A stretch of DNA of 64,000 bases from Brevundimonas naejangsanensis (lineage in GTDB: Bacteria > Pseudomonadota > Alphaproteobacteria > Caulobacterales > Caulobacteraceae): contig NZ_CP015614.1 of the NCBI RefSeq assembly GCF_000635915.2, forward strand, positions 1,533,501 to 1,597,500, given 5' to 3'. The translations under genes were made by a program, and so were the position numbers. A model generated the notes under the pieces. The model made no database searches. It worked only from the letters and a program-made list of their open reading frames with translations, and was not told the DNA's origin. Positions 16,160 through 26,049 of this stretch are shown in pieces; position 1 is the first letter of the stretch, and each line of letters opens with the position of its first letter.

Positions 16160-18136
16160 TTACTCGAACTCCACCAGCACGTCGTCGGCGGCGACCGGGT
16201 CGCCGGCCTTGGCCTTGACGGCCTTCACCTTGCCGTCGCGCTCGGCCTTGAGGATGTTCTGCATCTTCATGGCTTCGATGATGGCCACGGTCTCGCCGGA
16301 CTTGACCTCCTGGCCCTCGACCACAGGGATGTCGACCACCAGACCCGGCATCGGCGAGAGCACCAGTTTGGACGTATCCGCCGCCTGCTTCTCGGGCAGC
16401 AGGGCGTAGAGATGCGCCACGTCGGGGCGCAGCACGCGCACCCGCGCCCGCGCCGCGCGGTGGCGGATGTCGAAGCCGTCGGCGGCGCGCTTCACCTCGG
16501 CGGTGAAGGCGTCCTCGTCCAGCACCGCCTTGAACAGCGACAGGCCCGGACGCCAGTCGATCTCGGACAGGGAGACCTCTTCGCCGTCGATGGCGACGAT
16601 CAGGTCCTCGGCCTCGTCATAGCCGACCTCGACCTCATAGGCCGTCTTGTCGACCAGGACGGTCCAGTCGGTGCGCTCGCTGGGGTCGCCGTCCTGTTCG
16701 GCGATGACCTCGTTCATGGCCACAGCCGAGGCGATCAGGATCTTCACCTGCTCGGGGCTCGGCGCCAGGCCGTGGAAGCCCTCGGGGAACTCGTCCTTGA
16801 TGTAGCTGGTCGACAGCTGGCCGGACTGGAAGCGTTCCTGATCCATGACCGCCGCCAGGAAGGGCACATTGTGGCCCAGCCCCGCCAGATGGGTGTCCTC
16901 CAGCGCGCGGGCCATGCCGCGCACGGCGTCCTCACGCGTCTCGCCCCAGGCGCACAGCTTGGCGATCATGGGGTCGTAGAACATGCTGATCTCGTCGCCC
17001 TCGCGGACGCCGGAATCGTTGCGGACCGTATAGTCGCCCTGATCGCCCTCTTCCGGCTGCTCATAGCGCACCAGACGGCCGATCGACGGCAGGAAGCCGC
17101 GATAGGGGTCTTCGGCGTAGATGCGGCTCTCGATGGCCCAGCCGTTGATCGACAGGTCGTCCTGCTTGATCGCCAGTTGCTCGCCCCAGGCCGAGCGGAT
17201 CATCTGCTCGACGAGATCAACGCCGGTGATCAGCTCCGTCACCGGATGCTCGACCTGCAGACGGGTGTTCATCTCCAGGAAGAAGAAGGACTTGTCCTGA
17301 CCGGCGACGAACTCGACCGTGCCGGCCGAGTCATAGTTCACCGCCTTGGCCAGGGCGACGGCCTGCGCCCCCATGGCGGCGCGGGTCGCCTCGTCCAGCA
17401 GGGGCGACGGCGCCTCCTCGATAACCTTCTGGTTGCGGCGCTGGATCGAGCATTCGCGCTCGAACAGGTGGATGACGTTGCCGTGCTTGTCGCCCAGCAC
17501 CTGAATCTCGATGTGGCGCGGATCGACGATGAACTTCTCAAGGAAGACGCGGTCGTCGCCGAAGGCGTTCAGCGCCTCGGCCTTCACGGCGGCGAAGCCC
17601 TCGGCCATGTCGTCGTCCGAATGGGCGACGCGGATGCCCTTGCCCCCGCCCCCGGCCGAGGCCTTGATCATCACCGGATAGCCGATCTCACGCGCGATCT
17701 TCACCGCCTCGTCCGGCGTTTCGATCAGACCCATGTGGCCCGGCACGGTCGAGACGCCCGCCTCGGCGGCGAACTTCTTGGACGTGATCTTGTCGCCCAT
17801 GGCGTCGATCGCCTCGGGGTTCGGCCCGATGAAGGCGATGCCCTCGGCTTTCAGCCGCCGCGCGAACCCGGCGTTCTCCGACAGGAAACCGAAGCCGGGG
17901 TGCACGGCCTGCGCCCCCGTCTGCTTCACGGCGTCCACGATCTTGTCCTGGATCAGATAGGACTGGGCGGCGGGCGACGGGCCGATGTGAACCGTCTCGT
18001 CCGCCATCTCGCATGCCAGCGACCCGGCGTCGGCGTCGGAATAGACAACCACCGTCTTGATGCCCATGCGACGGCAGGTCTTGATGACGCGAACCGCGAT
18101 CTCGCCCCGGTTGGCGATCAGAATTTTATCGAACAT
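16160..18136 (-). CDS. pccA: Propionyl-CoA carboxylase alpha subunit (biotin carboxylase + BCCP)
   Basis: This 658-aa ATP-dependent subunit carboxylates its own biotin. The biotin-carboxylase domain starts FDKILIANRGEIAVRVIKTC, with the ATP-grasp loop SAGGGGKGIRV and the catalytic EMNTRLQVEHPVTE. A PCC-type linker domain (BT region) follows, then the C-terminal biotinyl domain with EAMKMQN, whose lysine is biotinylated. PCC rather than acetyl- or methylcrotonyl-CoA carboxylase is chosen because it sits in one operon with the mutase and epimerase. Confidence 0.95.
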   Translation of the reverse strand: MFDKILIANRGEIAVRVIKTCRRMGIKTVVVYSDADAGSLACEMADETVHIGPSPAAQSYLIQDKIVDAVKQTGAQAVHPGFGFLSENAGFARRLKAEGIAFIGPNPEAIDAMGDKITSKKFAAEAGVSTVPGHMGLIETPDEAVKIAREIGYPVMIKASAGGGGKGIRVAHSDDDMAEGFAAVKAEALNAFGDDRVFLEKFIVDPRHIEIQVLGDKHGNVIHLFERECSIQRRNQKVIEEAPSPLLDEATRAAMGAQAVALAKAVNYDSAGTVEFVAGQDKSFFFLEMNTRLQVEHPVTELITGVDLVEQMIRSAWGEQLAIKQDDLSINGWAIESRIYAEDPYRGFLPSIGRLVRYEQPEEGDQGDYTVRNDSGVREGDEISMFYDPMIAKLCAWGETREDAVRGMARALEDTHLAGLGHNVPFLAAVMDQERFQSGQLSTSYIKDEFPEGFHGLAPSPEQVKILIASAVAMNEVIAEQDGDPSERTDWTVLVDKTAYEVEVGYDEAEDLIVAIDGEEVSLSEIDWRPGLSLFKAVLDEDAFTAEVKRAADGFDIRHRAARARVRVLRPDVAHLYALLPEKQAADTSKLVLSPMPGLVVDIPVVEGQEVKSGETVAIIEAMKMQNILKAERDGKVKAVKAKAGDPVAADDVLVEFE

Positions 18137-18145
18137 TTCTGGGCC

Positions 18146-19681
<1,536 letters not shown>

Positions 19682-19742
19682 GGTTGGGCGACTCCCTGAC
19701 TTCGTTCAGAGTCCAACAAGCCGCTTGGTTGCAAAAAGGCAA

Positions 19743-19758
19743 TCGCAACTTTGCAAAA
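19743..19758 (-). promoter_or_regulatory. ScfR/RamB-type operator, copy 1
   Basis: TCGCAACTTTGCAAAA lies 62 bases upstream of pccB. It contains the AACTTTGCAAA core known for RamB/ScfR-type regulators of propionate and acetate genes. The inverted copy at 19798-19813 differs by one base. A partial half-site (TTGCAAAAA) sits at 19729-19737. Confidence 0.7.
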
Positions 19759-19797
19759 GGCTTCCAAGTGCGTAAGCCTGCCAAGGCGGACAAGCGT

Positions 19798-19813
19798 TTT
19801 TGCAAAGTTGCAA
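19798..19813 (+). promoter_or_regulatory. ScfR/RamB-type operator, copy 2 (inverted)
   Basis: TTTTGCAAAGTTGCAA is the reverse complement of copy 1 with one mismatch. It ends 12 bases before the regulator's own ATG, suggesting autoregulation as well as control of pccB. Confidence 0.7.
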
Positions 19814-19825
19814 TGCCCGACAATC

Positions 19826-21238
19826 ATGGCTGAAAAACTCTACCTCGGGACCAAGGTCCGCAAGCTGCGCGAAGCGCGCGGCTGGACGCTGGAACAGTGC
19901 GCGGGGCGGCTGGCGCTGTCGCCGTCCTATCTGTCGCAGATCGAGACCAACCAGCGCCCGGCCACGGCGCGTGTGCTGATCGCCCTGACCCGCGCCTTCG
20001 ATGTGGACGCCAGCCTGTTCGACCTGGACGGCGACGCCCGCCTGATCGCCGACCTACGCGAAGCGACCACCGACGTCGCAGGCCACGCCGAGGCGCCGAC
20101 GGCGGGCGAACTCAAACAGGCGGCGATGAACGCGCCCCGGCTGGCGCGGCAATTTCTGGCTCTGCATCAGGACTATCGCCGCCTGGACGAGCGGCTGAAG
20201 ACGTTGAACGAGACCCTGGGCCGCGACGAACGCGCCACGGTCGCCGCCCCAGCCCTGCCCTATGAGGCGGTGCGCGACTTCTTCCACTATCGCGACAACT
20301 ACATCGACGCCCTGGACCGGGCGGCGGAGGATCTGGCGGCGCAGCTGAACCTCGGCGACGGCGTCCACCCGGAACGTGAGTTGGAGACCGCCCTCAACGA
20401 CCTGTGCGGCGTGCGCGTCGCCACGGGTCAGGCGCGCGGCGCCATGCGGCGCTTCGATCCGAGCGCGCGCATCCTGTACGTCGACGCCAGCCTGCCCGGC
20501 GCCACCCGCGCCTTCCAGATGGCGCACCAACTGGTTCGCTTACGGTTCGAGGAGTTGATCGAGCACGAACTGGACCGCGCCGCCTTCGACATCCCCGCCG
20601 CGCGCGACGTGTGCCGGGTCGGCCTGGCCAACTATGCGGCGGGGGCGCTGCTGCTGCCCTATCGCGCCTTTCTGGAGGCGGCGCGGGAGCTGCGGCACGA
20701 CGTGGACCGCTTGCGCAACCGCTTCCACGTCAGCTTCGAACAGGCCTGCCACCGGTTGAGCACCCTACAGAGGCCCGGATGGCGCGGCGTGCCCTTCTAC
20801 TTCGCGCGGGTGGACATGGCGGGGAACATCACCAAGCGGCACAGCGCCACGCGCTTCCAGTTCGCCCGCTTCGGCGGCGCCTGCCCGCTGTGGAACGTGC
20901 ACGAGGCCTTCAGCGCGCCCGACCGCATCCTGGTCAATCTGTCGGAAATGCCGGACGGCGCCCGCTACGTCTGCATCGCCAAGAGCGTGTCCAAGCCCGG
21001 CGGATCGTTCCTGGAGCCGGACCGGCGCTATGCGCTGGGTTTGGGATGCGAGATCGAGCACGCGGCGCAGCTGGTCTATGCGGATGGACTGGACCTGAAC
21101 GGCCCGCCGACCCGCATGGGCGTGAACTGCCGCATCTGCGAGCGGACGGACTGCACACAGCGGGCGTTTCCGCCGATCGACCGGACGCTGGCCGTGCCGG
21201 AGAATGAGCGGGGGGTGATCCCGTATACGCTGAGCTAA
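19826..21238 (+). CDS. Short-chain fatty acyl transcriptional regulator (ScfR/RamB/PrpR type)
   Basis: This 470-residue regulator has an N-terminal XRE helix-turn-helix (residues about 5-62, LGTKVRKLREARGWTLEQCA...LSPSYLSQIETNQRP). A central IrrE/ImmA-like region (DUF955; residues about 170-260) follows, then a C-terminal ScfR domain with the cysteine cluster CRICERTDC. Family members sense short-chain acyl-CoA and control propionate or acetate use. It is divergent from pccB with two TTGCAACTTTGCAAAA-type sites between, which makes it the likely operon regulator. ATG 19826 is chosen because the HTH follows at once. Confidence 0.88.
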   Translation: MAEKLYLGTKVRKLREARGWTLEQCAGRLALSPSYLSQIETNQRPATARVLIALTRAFDVDASLFDLDGDARLIADLREATTDVAGHAEAPTAGELKQAAMNAPRLARQFLALHQDYRRLDERLKTLNETLGRDERATVAAPALPYEAVRDFFHYRDNYIDALDRAAEDLAAQLNLGDGVHPERELETALNDLCGVRVATGQARGAMRRFDPSARILYVDASLPGATRAFQMAHQLVRLRFEELIEHELDRAAFDIPAARDVCRVGLANYAAGALLLPYRAFLEAARELRHDVDRLRNRFHVSFEQACHRLSTLQRPGWRGVPFYFARVDMAGNITKRHSATRFQFARFGGACPLWNVHEAFSAPDRILVNLSEMPDGARYVCIAKSVSKPGGSFLEPDRRYALGLGCEIEHAAQLVYADGLDLNGPPTRMGVNCRICERTDCTQRAFPPIDRTLAVPENERGVIPYTLS

Positions 21239-21240
21239 CT

Positions 21241-21371
21241 TTCTCCTCCCCATGAAATGGGGAGGTGGATCGGACGCGGAGCGGCCGAGACGGAGGGGCC
21301 GCTTGGTTCCGCTGTCCCAAGAGGCCCCTCCACCACTTCGTGGTCCCCCTCCCCACTGACGTGGGGAGGAA
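21241..21371. repeat. Palindromic CCTCCCC/GGGGAGG repeat element
   Basis: Two hairpins (CCTCCCCATGAAATGGGGAGG near 21246-21266 and CCTCCCCactgacgtGGGGAGG near 21348-21370) flank a central region with the small hairpin CCACTTCGTGG. This is a composite REP/BIME-like element filling the gap between two convergent genes. It may also help terminate them. Confidence 0.75.
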
Positions 21372-21376
21372 ACGCG

Positions 21377-22879
21377 TCAGCTCATCGTCGGGATGATGAA
21401 GCTGGAGTCCTCGTGCTCCAGCGCGCTGTCGGGCCAGCGGGCGGTGACGGTCTTGGTCTTGGTCCAGAACTTCACGCCTTCCATGCCGTACTGGTTGGTG
21501 TCGCCAAAGCCCGAACGCTTCCAGCCGCCGAACGAGTGGTAAGCCACCGGCACCGGGATCGGCACGTTGATGCCGACCATGCCGACGTTGACGCGGGCGG
21601 CGAAGTCGCGGGCCGCGCGGCCGTTCTGGGTGAAGATGGCGACGCCGTTGCCGTACTGGTGCTTGCTCGGCAGGCTCAGCGCCTCTTCGAAGTTGGCGGC
21701 GCGGACGATCTGCAGCACCGGGCCGAAGATCTCTTCCTGATAGGAGGACATGTCGGTCGTCACGTGGTCGAACAGCGACGGGCCGATGAAGTAGCCCTTC
21801 TCATGCCCCTGCAGGCTGAAGTCGCGGCCGTCGACGACCAGTTCGGCGCCTTCCTCGACACCCTTGCTGATCCAGCCGGCGACGCGGTCGCGGTGCTGGG
21901 CCGAGACGACCGGGCCGTAGTGGGCCTGATCATCGGTCGAGATACCGACGCGCAGGGTCGGGATTTCGGCGACCAGACGCTCGCGCAGTTCATCGGCGGT
22001 CTTCTTGCCGACCGGAACGACGACCGGCAGAGCCATGCAGCGCTCGCCCGCCGAGCCATAGGCCGCGCCCGACAGGTCCTTGATGACCTGGTCCAGATCG
22101 GCGTCGGGCATGACGATGCCGTGGTTCTTGGCGCCGCCCATGGCCTGGACGCGTTTCCCGTGCTGGGCGCCCGTTTGATAGACGTAGTGGGCGATGTCCG
22201 ACGAGCCGACGAAGCTGACGGCGTGGATGTCGGGGTGGGCCAGGACGGCGTCGACCGCCGTCTTGTCGCCGTGGACGACGTTCAGCACGCCCTTGGGCGC
22301 GCCCGCCTCCATCATCAGTTCGCCCAGACGCACCGGCACGGACGGATCGCGCTCGGACGGCTTCAGGATGAAGGTGTTGCCGACGGCGATGGCGACGCCG
22401 AACATCCACATCGGGATCATGGCCGGGAAGTTGAACGGGGTGATGCCCGCCACCACGCCCAGGGCCTGACGCGAGGAGTAGACGTCGATGCCCGGACCGG
22501 CGCCCAGCGTGTATTCGCCCTTCAGCGCGTGCGGGATGCCGCAGGCGAACTCGATCACTTCCAGACCACGCTGGATGTCGCCCTTGGAGTCAGCGATGAC
22601 CTTGCCGTGCTCGCTGGACAGCATCTCGGCCAGTTCGTTCATGTTCGCCTCGACCAGGCGCTTGAACTCGAACATGACGCGGGCGCGGCGCTGCGGGTTG
22701 GTCGAGGACCAGCCTTCGAAGGCGGCCTGCGCCGACTGCACCGCGCGGTCCATCTCGCTGACGGTCGCCAGCTGGACCCGGGCTTGAACCTCGCCGGTGT
22801 TGGGGTTGAAGACGTCGCCGAAGCGGCCCGACGCCCCTTCGAAAGCCGCACCGTCGATGAAGTGGCGAATGTCGCGCAT
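21377..22879 (-). CDS. mmsA: Methylmalonate-semialdehyde dehydrogenase (CoA-acylating)
   Basis: This 500-residue aldehyde-dehydrogenase-family enzyme oxidises (methyl)malonate semialdehyde from valine and inositol breakdown to propionyl-CoA or acetyl-CoA. Family features are MRDIRHFIDG at the start, the MmsA-type ITPFNFPAMIPMWMFGVAIA, the nucleophile region GSAGERCMALPVVV and the late INVPIPVPVAYHSFGGWKRS. Its product, propionyl-CoA, is the substrate of the pcc operon nearby. A site resembling the ScfR operator lies 68 bases upstream. Confidence 0.95.
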   Translation of the reverse strand: MRDIRHFIDGAAFEGASGRFGDVFNPNTGEVQARVQLATVSEMDRAVQSAQAAFEGWSSTNPQRRARVMFEFKRLVEANMNELAEMLSSEHGKVIADSKGDIQRGLEVIEFACGIPHALKGEYTLGAGPGIDVYSSRQALGVVAGITPFNFPAMIPMWMFGVAIAVGNTFILKPSERDPSVPVRLGELMMEAGAPKGVLNVVHGDKTAVDAVLAHPDIHAVSFVGSSDIAHYVYQTGAQHGKRVQAMGGAKNHGIVMPDADLDQVIKDLSGAAYGSAGERCMALPVVVPVGKKTADELRERLVAEIPTLRVGISTDDQAHYGPVVSAQHRDRVAGWISKGVEEGAELVVDGRDFSLQGHEKGYFIGPSLFDHVTTDMSSYQEEIFGPVLQIVRAANFEEALSLPSKHQYGNGVAIFTQNGRAARDFAARVNVGMVGINVPIPVPVAYHSFGGWKRSGFGDTNQYGMEGVKFWTKTKTVTARWPDSALEHEDSSFIIPTMS

Positions 22880-22946
22880 TGGCGTCTCTCCCGCTGATTA
22901 TGGTTCTTCGTGAGCCTGCCCTAGCAGAGCGGACCGGTCAGGCCCA

Positions 22947-22959
22947 TTGCAATCTTGCA
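22947..22959 (-). promoter_or_regulatory. Possible ScfR- or LysR-type operator upstream of mmsA
   Basis: TTGCAATCTTGCA resembles the pccB operator TTGCAACTTTGCA at 11 of 13 positions and also contains the 5-bp inverted repeat TGCAA-TC-TTGCA. It lies in the mmsA/LysR divergent gap. A second direct repeat, GCATAT, occurs at 22971 and 22979, overlapping the LysR gene start. Which regulator binds is unresolved. Confidence 0.4.
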
Positions 22960-22982
22960 GGTGATGGTGTGCATATCTGCAT

Positions 22983-23876
22983 ATGTTCGACTGGGATGAT
23001 CTGAGAGTATTCTTGGCCGCCGCCCGCGCCGGGTCTCTGGCCACGGCGGCGCAGCGGTTGGGCGTGGACGCAGCCACCGTCGGGCGACGCGTGGCGCGGC
23101 TGGAGACGGCGCTGAAGTCGACCCTTCTGGTCCGCTCGGCCGCCGGGCTGCACCTGACGGCCACCGGCGCCCAACTGCTGGAGCGAGCGCTGGACGCCGA
23201 AAGCGCGATGGAGGCCGCCGGGCGCGTCACCCAGCCCGACCTGGTCGCGGGCGCCGTGCGGATCAGCGCCTCGGAGGGCTTCGGCGGCGCGGTGCTGGCT
23301 CCCGCCCTGCCGGGCCTGCTGGCGACGCATCCGGGACTGAACGTCGAACTGGCGGCCAGCTCCGGCTTCCTGTCGCCCAGCCGCCGCGAGGTGGACATGG
23401 CCATCACCCTCAGCCCCGCCGACAGCCCGCGCCTGATCGTCGAGCCGCTGACCACCTATCAACTGGCGCTCTACGCCTCGCCGCAGCATCTGGAACAGCA
23501 CGGCGCGCCCGATAGCATCGACGACCTGAACCGCTTCGACATGGTCGGCTATGTCGACGACCTGATCTATGCGCCCGAGCTGCGCTACCTGGAGGAGATC
23601 CGCCCCAACCTGCGGCCGCGACTGGCGTCCTCGTCCATCCGCGCCCAGCGGGACATGGTGGCGGCGGGCGGCGGCATCGGCGTCCTGCCCTGCTTCCTGG
23701 CCGAGGGACTGACGCGGATTCTGCCCGATCAGGTGCTGATCGAGCGCCGCTTCTGGCTCAGCACCCACCGCGAGGTTCACGGCGCCGCCCGGCTGAAAAC
23801 AGTGCGGCGATGGATCAAGTCCCTGTGCCGCGATCAGACGCCCCGCTTGACGCCCCTGCCAGGCTTGTCACAGTGA
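22983..23876 (+). CDS. LysR-family transcriptional regulator
   Basis: The 297-residue protein has an N-terminal winged helix (FDWDDLRVFLAAARAGSLATAAQRLGVDAATVGRRVARLE) and a LysR substrate-binding domain starting about residue 88 (VRISASEGFGGAVLAPALPGLL). It resembles the LysR subgroup that begins directly with FDWDDLR. Being divergent from mmsA, it probably regulates that gene. The ligand is unknown. Confidence 0.9.
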   Translation: MFDWDDLRVFLAAARAGSLATAAQRLGVDAATVGRRVARLETALKSTLLVRSAAGLHLTATGAQLLERALDAESAMEAAGRVTQPDLVAGAVRISASEGFGGAVLAPALPGLLATHPGLNVELAASSGFLSPSRREVDMAITLSPADSPRLIVEPLTTYQLALYASPQHLEQHGAPDSIDDLNRFDMVGYVDDLIYAPELRYLEEIRPNLRPRLASSSIRAQRDMVAAGGGIGVLPCFLAEGLTRILPDQVLIERRFWLSTHREVHGAARLKTVRRWIKSLCRDQTPRLTPLPGLSQ

Positions 23877-23978
23877 ATTTCAACCTTTCCGCGAGGTGAC
23901 TATATTTTACATTTTACACTCGCCTAATGCGCCACTTCCACGGCTATGGTTCAGCCATTCCCCGGAGCGTGCAGAACT

Positions 23979-24689
23979 ATGAAAATCGCGGTGTTGGACG
24001 ACGATCCTGTCCAGTTGGAGTTCATCTCCGACGTGGTCGAGGACGCCGGTTATCGCGCCACTCTTTTTTCGCGAGGCCAGGCGCTGATCTCGGCGCTGCG
24101 CAAGGACACCTTCGACATGATCATTGTCGACTGGAACCTGCCGGATCGGTCGGGGCTGGAAATCCTGACCTGGGCGCGGAACAATCTGAAGCCCGCGCCG
24201 CCCATGCTGCTGGTCACCAGCCGCGCCGAGGACGAAGACGTGGTCGCGGGCTTGGACGCCGGGGCTGACGATTATCTGCCCAAACCTCTGTCCAAGCCGG
24301 TGCTGGCCGCACGTATCAACGCCCTGATCCGCCGCGCCTACGCCCAGCCGGTCACGCCGGGCATAGAGACCTACGACGACATCGTCTTTCACCAGGCGGC
24401 AGGCAGCGTGGCGCGCAATGGCGAGACCATCGCCTTGACGGCCAAGGAATACGCCCTGGCCCTGCTGCTGTTCCGCAACCTGCATCGGGCGCTGTCGCGC
24501 ACCTATATTCTGGAAACGGTCTGGGGCAATGAGCCCAACCTGAACAGCCGCTCGCTGGACATGCACGTCTCGCGGGTGCGCAACAAGCTGGAGTTGCGGC
24601 CAGAGCAAGGCTTCCGCCTCACACCCATTTACAGCTACGGTTACCGCCTTGAGCGCGTCGCGGGGGCCGATTCCGCCGTCGACGCCTGA
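23979..24689 (+). CDS. OmpR/PhoB-type response regulator
   Basis: The 236-residue protein has a receiver domain (acidic pocket LDDD at residues 6-9, phospho-acceptor D51 in VDWNLP, conserved T80 and K102 in PKPL). The C-terminal winged-helix DNA-binding domain shows LTAKEYALALLLFRN, SRTYILETVWG, LDMHVSRVRNKL and YGYRLE. ATG 23979 follows CGGAGCG. It is the first gene of a three-gene module with a LysM-FecR protein and a CHASE2 kinase, presumably its partner. The promoter holds the AT-rich tandem TTTTACATTTTACA at about 23905-23918. Confidence 0.92.
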   Translation: MKIAVLDDDPVQLEFISDVVEDAGYRATLFSRGQALISALRKDTFDMIIVDWNLPDRSGLEILTWARNNLKPAPPMLLVTSRAEDEDVVAGLDAGADDYLPKPLSKPVLAARINALIRRAYAQPVTPGIETYDDIVFHQAAGSVARNGETIALTAKEYALALLLFRNLHRALSRTYILETVWGNEPNLNSRSLDMHVSRVRNKLELRPEQGFRLTPIYSYGYRLERVAGADSAVDA

Positions 24690-24698
24690 GGTCCGCGG

Positions 24699-26048
24699 AT
24701 GAGGCGAGGCATGAAGTCCAACTGGTCCTGTGTTCTGGCGGCTGCGGTTCTGCTGTCGGCGGCCCCGGCGGCGGCGCAGTCGACCGCCCCTGCACGCCCG
24801 ACCGAGACCCTCGGCTATGTGGTTCGCCCCGGCGACACCCTGATCGACCTCGCGACCGCCTATATGAACCGGCCGCTGGATTACCGTCGGGTGCAGCGCG
24901 AGAACCGCGTCGTAAACCCGCGCCGCCTGTCGATCGGACGCACTCTGGCCTTGCCCGTGGATCTGCTGCGCGCCGATCCGGACGAGGCGCGCATCGCCGG
25001 CTTTCGCGGCGCCGTAACCTTGCATCAGGGCGGCGTCGCGGCCGCGCCCACAGCCGGTCAGATCGTTCGTGAGTCCGCCGTCCTGAGCACCGGCGCCAAC
25101 GCCTTCGTCCGCCTGGCCTTGTCCGACGGCAGCCATGTGGTCGTGCCTTCCAACAGCCGCGTGCGCGTCAGCCGCCTGCGCCGCTACGCCATCAACGGCG
25201 CCGTCGATCACGCCCTGACGGTCGAGGCGGGCCGCGCGGAATCCAGGGTCACGCCGCGCACCCGGCCGGGCGGCTTCGCCATCCGCACCCCTGTCTCGGT
25301 TTCGGCCGTGCGCGGCACCGACTTCCGCGTCTCCTTCGACGAAGCCAGCGAACGGTCGGCCACCGAAGTGCTGGACGGCGCCGTCGCCGTGGCCTCTGGC
25401 GAGGACGAAGCGCTGGCCGCCGCCGATCAGGGCGTCAGCGCCGCCGCAGGCGCGGTTCGCCTGCTGCCCCTGCTGCCCGCGCCGGCCCTCGCCCGCCCCG
25501 ACGCGCCTCAGACCCAGGCCCAGGTCGTGTTCGAGATCCAGCCCCTGGCCGGCGCCGAGCGCTATCGCGGCCGCATCGCCCAGGACGCCGGCATGATCGA
25601 GGCTTTCGCCGAGGCCGACAGCGCGCCCGGCGGCCCGCTGGTGTTCGCAGACATGGAGGAAGGGGCCTATTTCCTGCGCCTGACCGCCCTGTCGCCCGAG
25701 GGGCTGGAGGGCAAGGCCACGACCTACAGCTTCATCCGCGCCCGCAACGGCGTCGGCGGACTGGCCTCGGTGATGGACCAGCGCGACCGCAGGCGTTTCT
25801 ATCGCTTCCGCTGGGAGGCCGAGGGCGTGGGCGAAGCCGCCTTCCGCTTCCAGTTGTGGCGCGAGGCTGAAGACGGCGGCGTCGACGGCCCGCTTCTGAT
25901 CGACCAGCCCGGCCTGACCGACGAAGCCTTCACCCTCAGCGACCTGCCGCCGGGCGTCTACAGCTGGCGCGTGCAGAGCGCACGTCACCGTTTCGGCCGC
26001 CTGCTGGAAGCCTGGTCCGAGCCGCAACAGCTGCGCATCGGGCGCTAG
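24699..26048 (+). CDS. Secreted LysM-FecR domain protein
   Basis: The 449-residue protein has a signal peptide (AAAVLLSAAPAAAQS). A LysM peptidoglycan-binding domain follows at about residues 40-87 (YVVRPGDTLIDLATAYMNRP...), then a FecR-type domain at about 100-230 (VRLALSDGSHVVVPSNSRVRV; AVRGTDFRVSFDE; ATEVLDGAVAV). The C-terminal half is beta-rich and fibronectin-like (LPPGVYSWRVQS). It is probably a periplasmic, wall-anchored sensor component for the kinase that follows; its stop is one base before the kinase GTG. The regulator, FecR and kinase arrangement resembles known FecR-CHASE2 gene neighbourhoods. Confidence 0.85.
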   Translation: MRRGMKSNWSCVLAAAVLLSAAPAAAQSTAPARPTETLGYVVRPGDTLIDLATAYMNRPLDYRRVQRENRVVNPRRLSIGRTLALPVDLLRADPDEARIAGFRGAVTLHQGGVAAAPTAGQIVRESAVLSTGANAFVRLALSDGSHVVVPSNSRVRVSRLRRYAINGAVDHALTVEAGRAESRVTPRTRPGGFAIRTPVSVSAVRGTDFRVSFDEASERSATEVLDGAVAVASGEDEALAAADQGVSAAAGAVRLLPLLPAPALARPDAPQTQAQVVFEIQPLAGAERYRGRIAQDAGMIEAFAEADSAPGGPLVFADMEEGAYFLRLTALSPEGLEGKATTYSFIRARNGVGGLASVMDQRDRRRFYRFRWEAEGVGEAAFRFQLWREAEDGGVDGPLLIDQPGLTDEAFTLSDLPPGVYSWRVQSARHRFGRLLEAWSEPQQLRIGR

Positions 26049-26049
26049 G

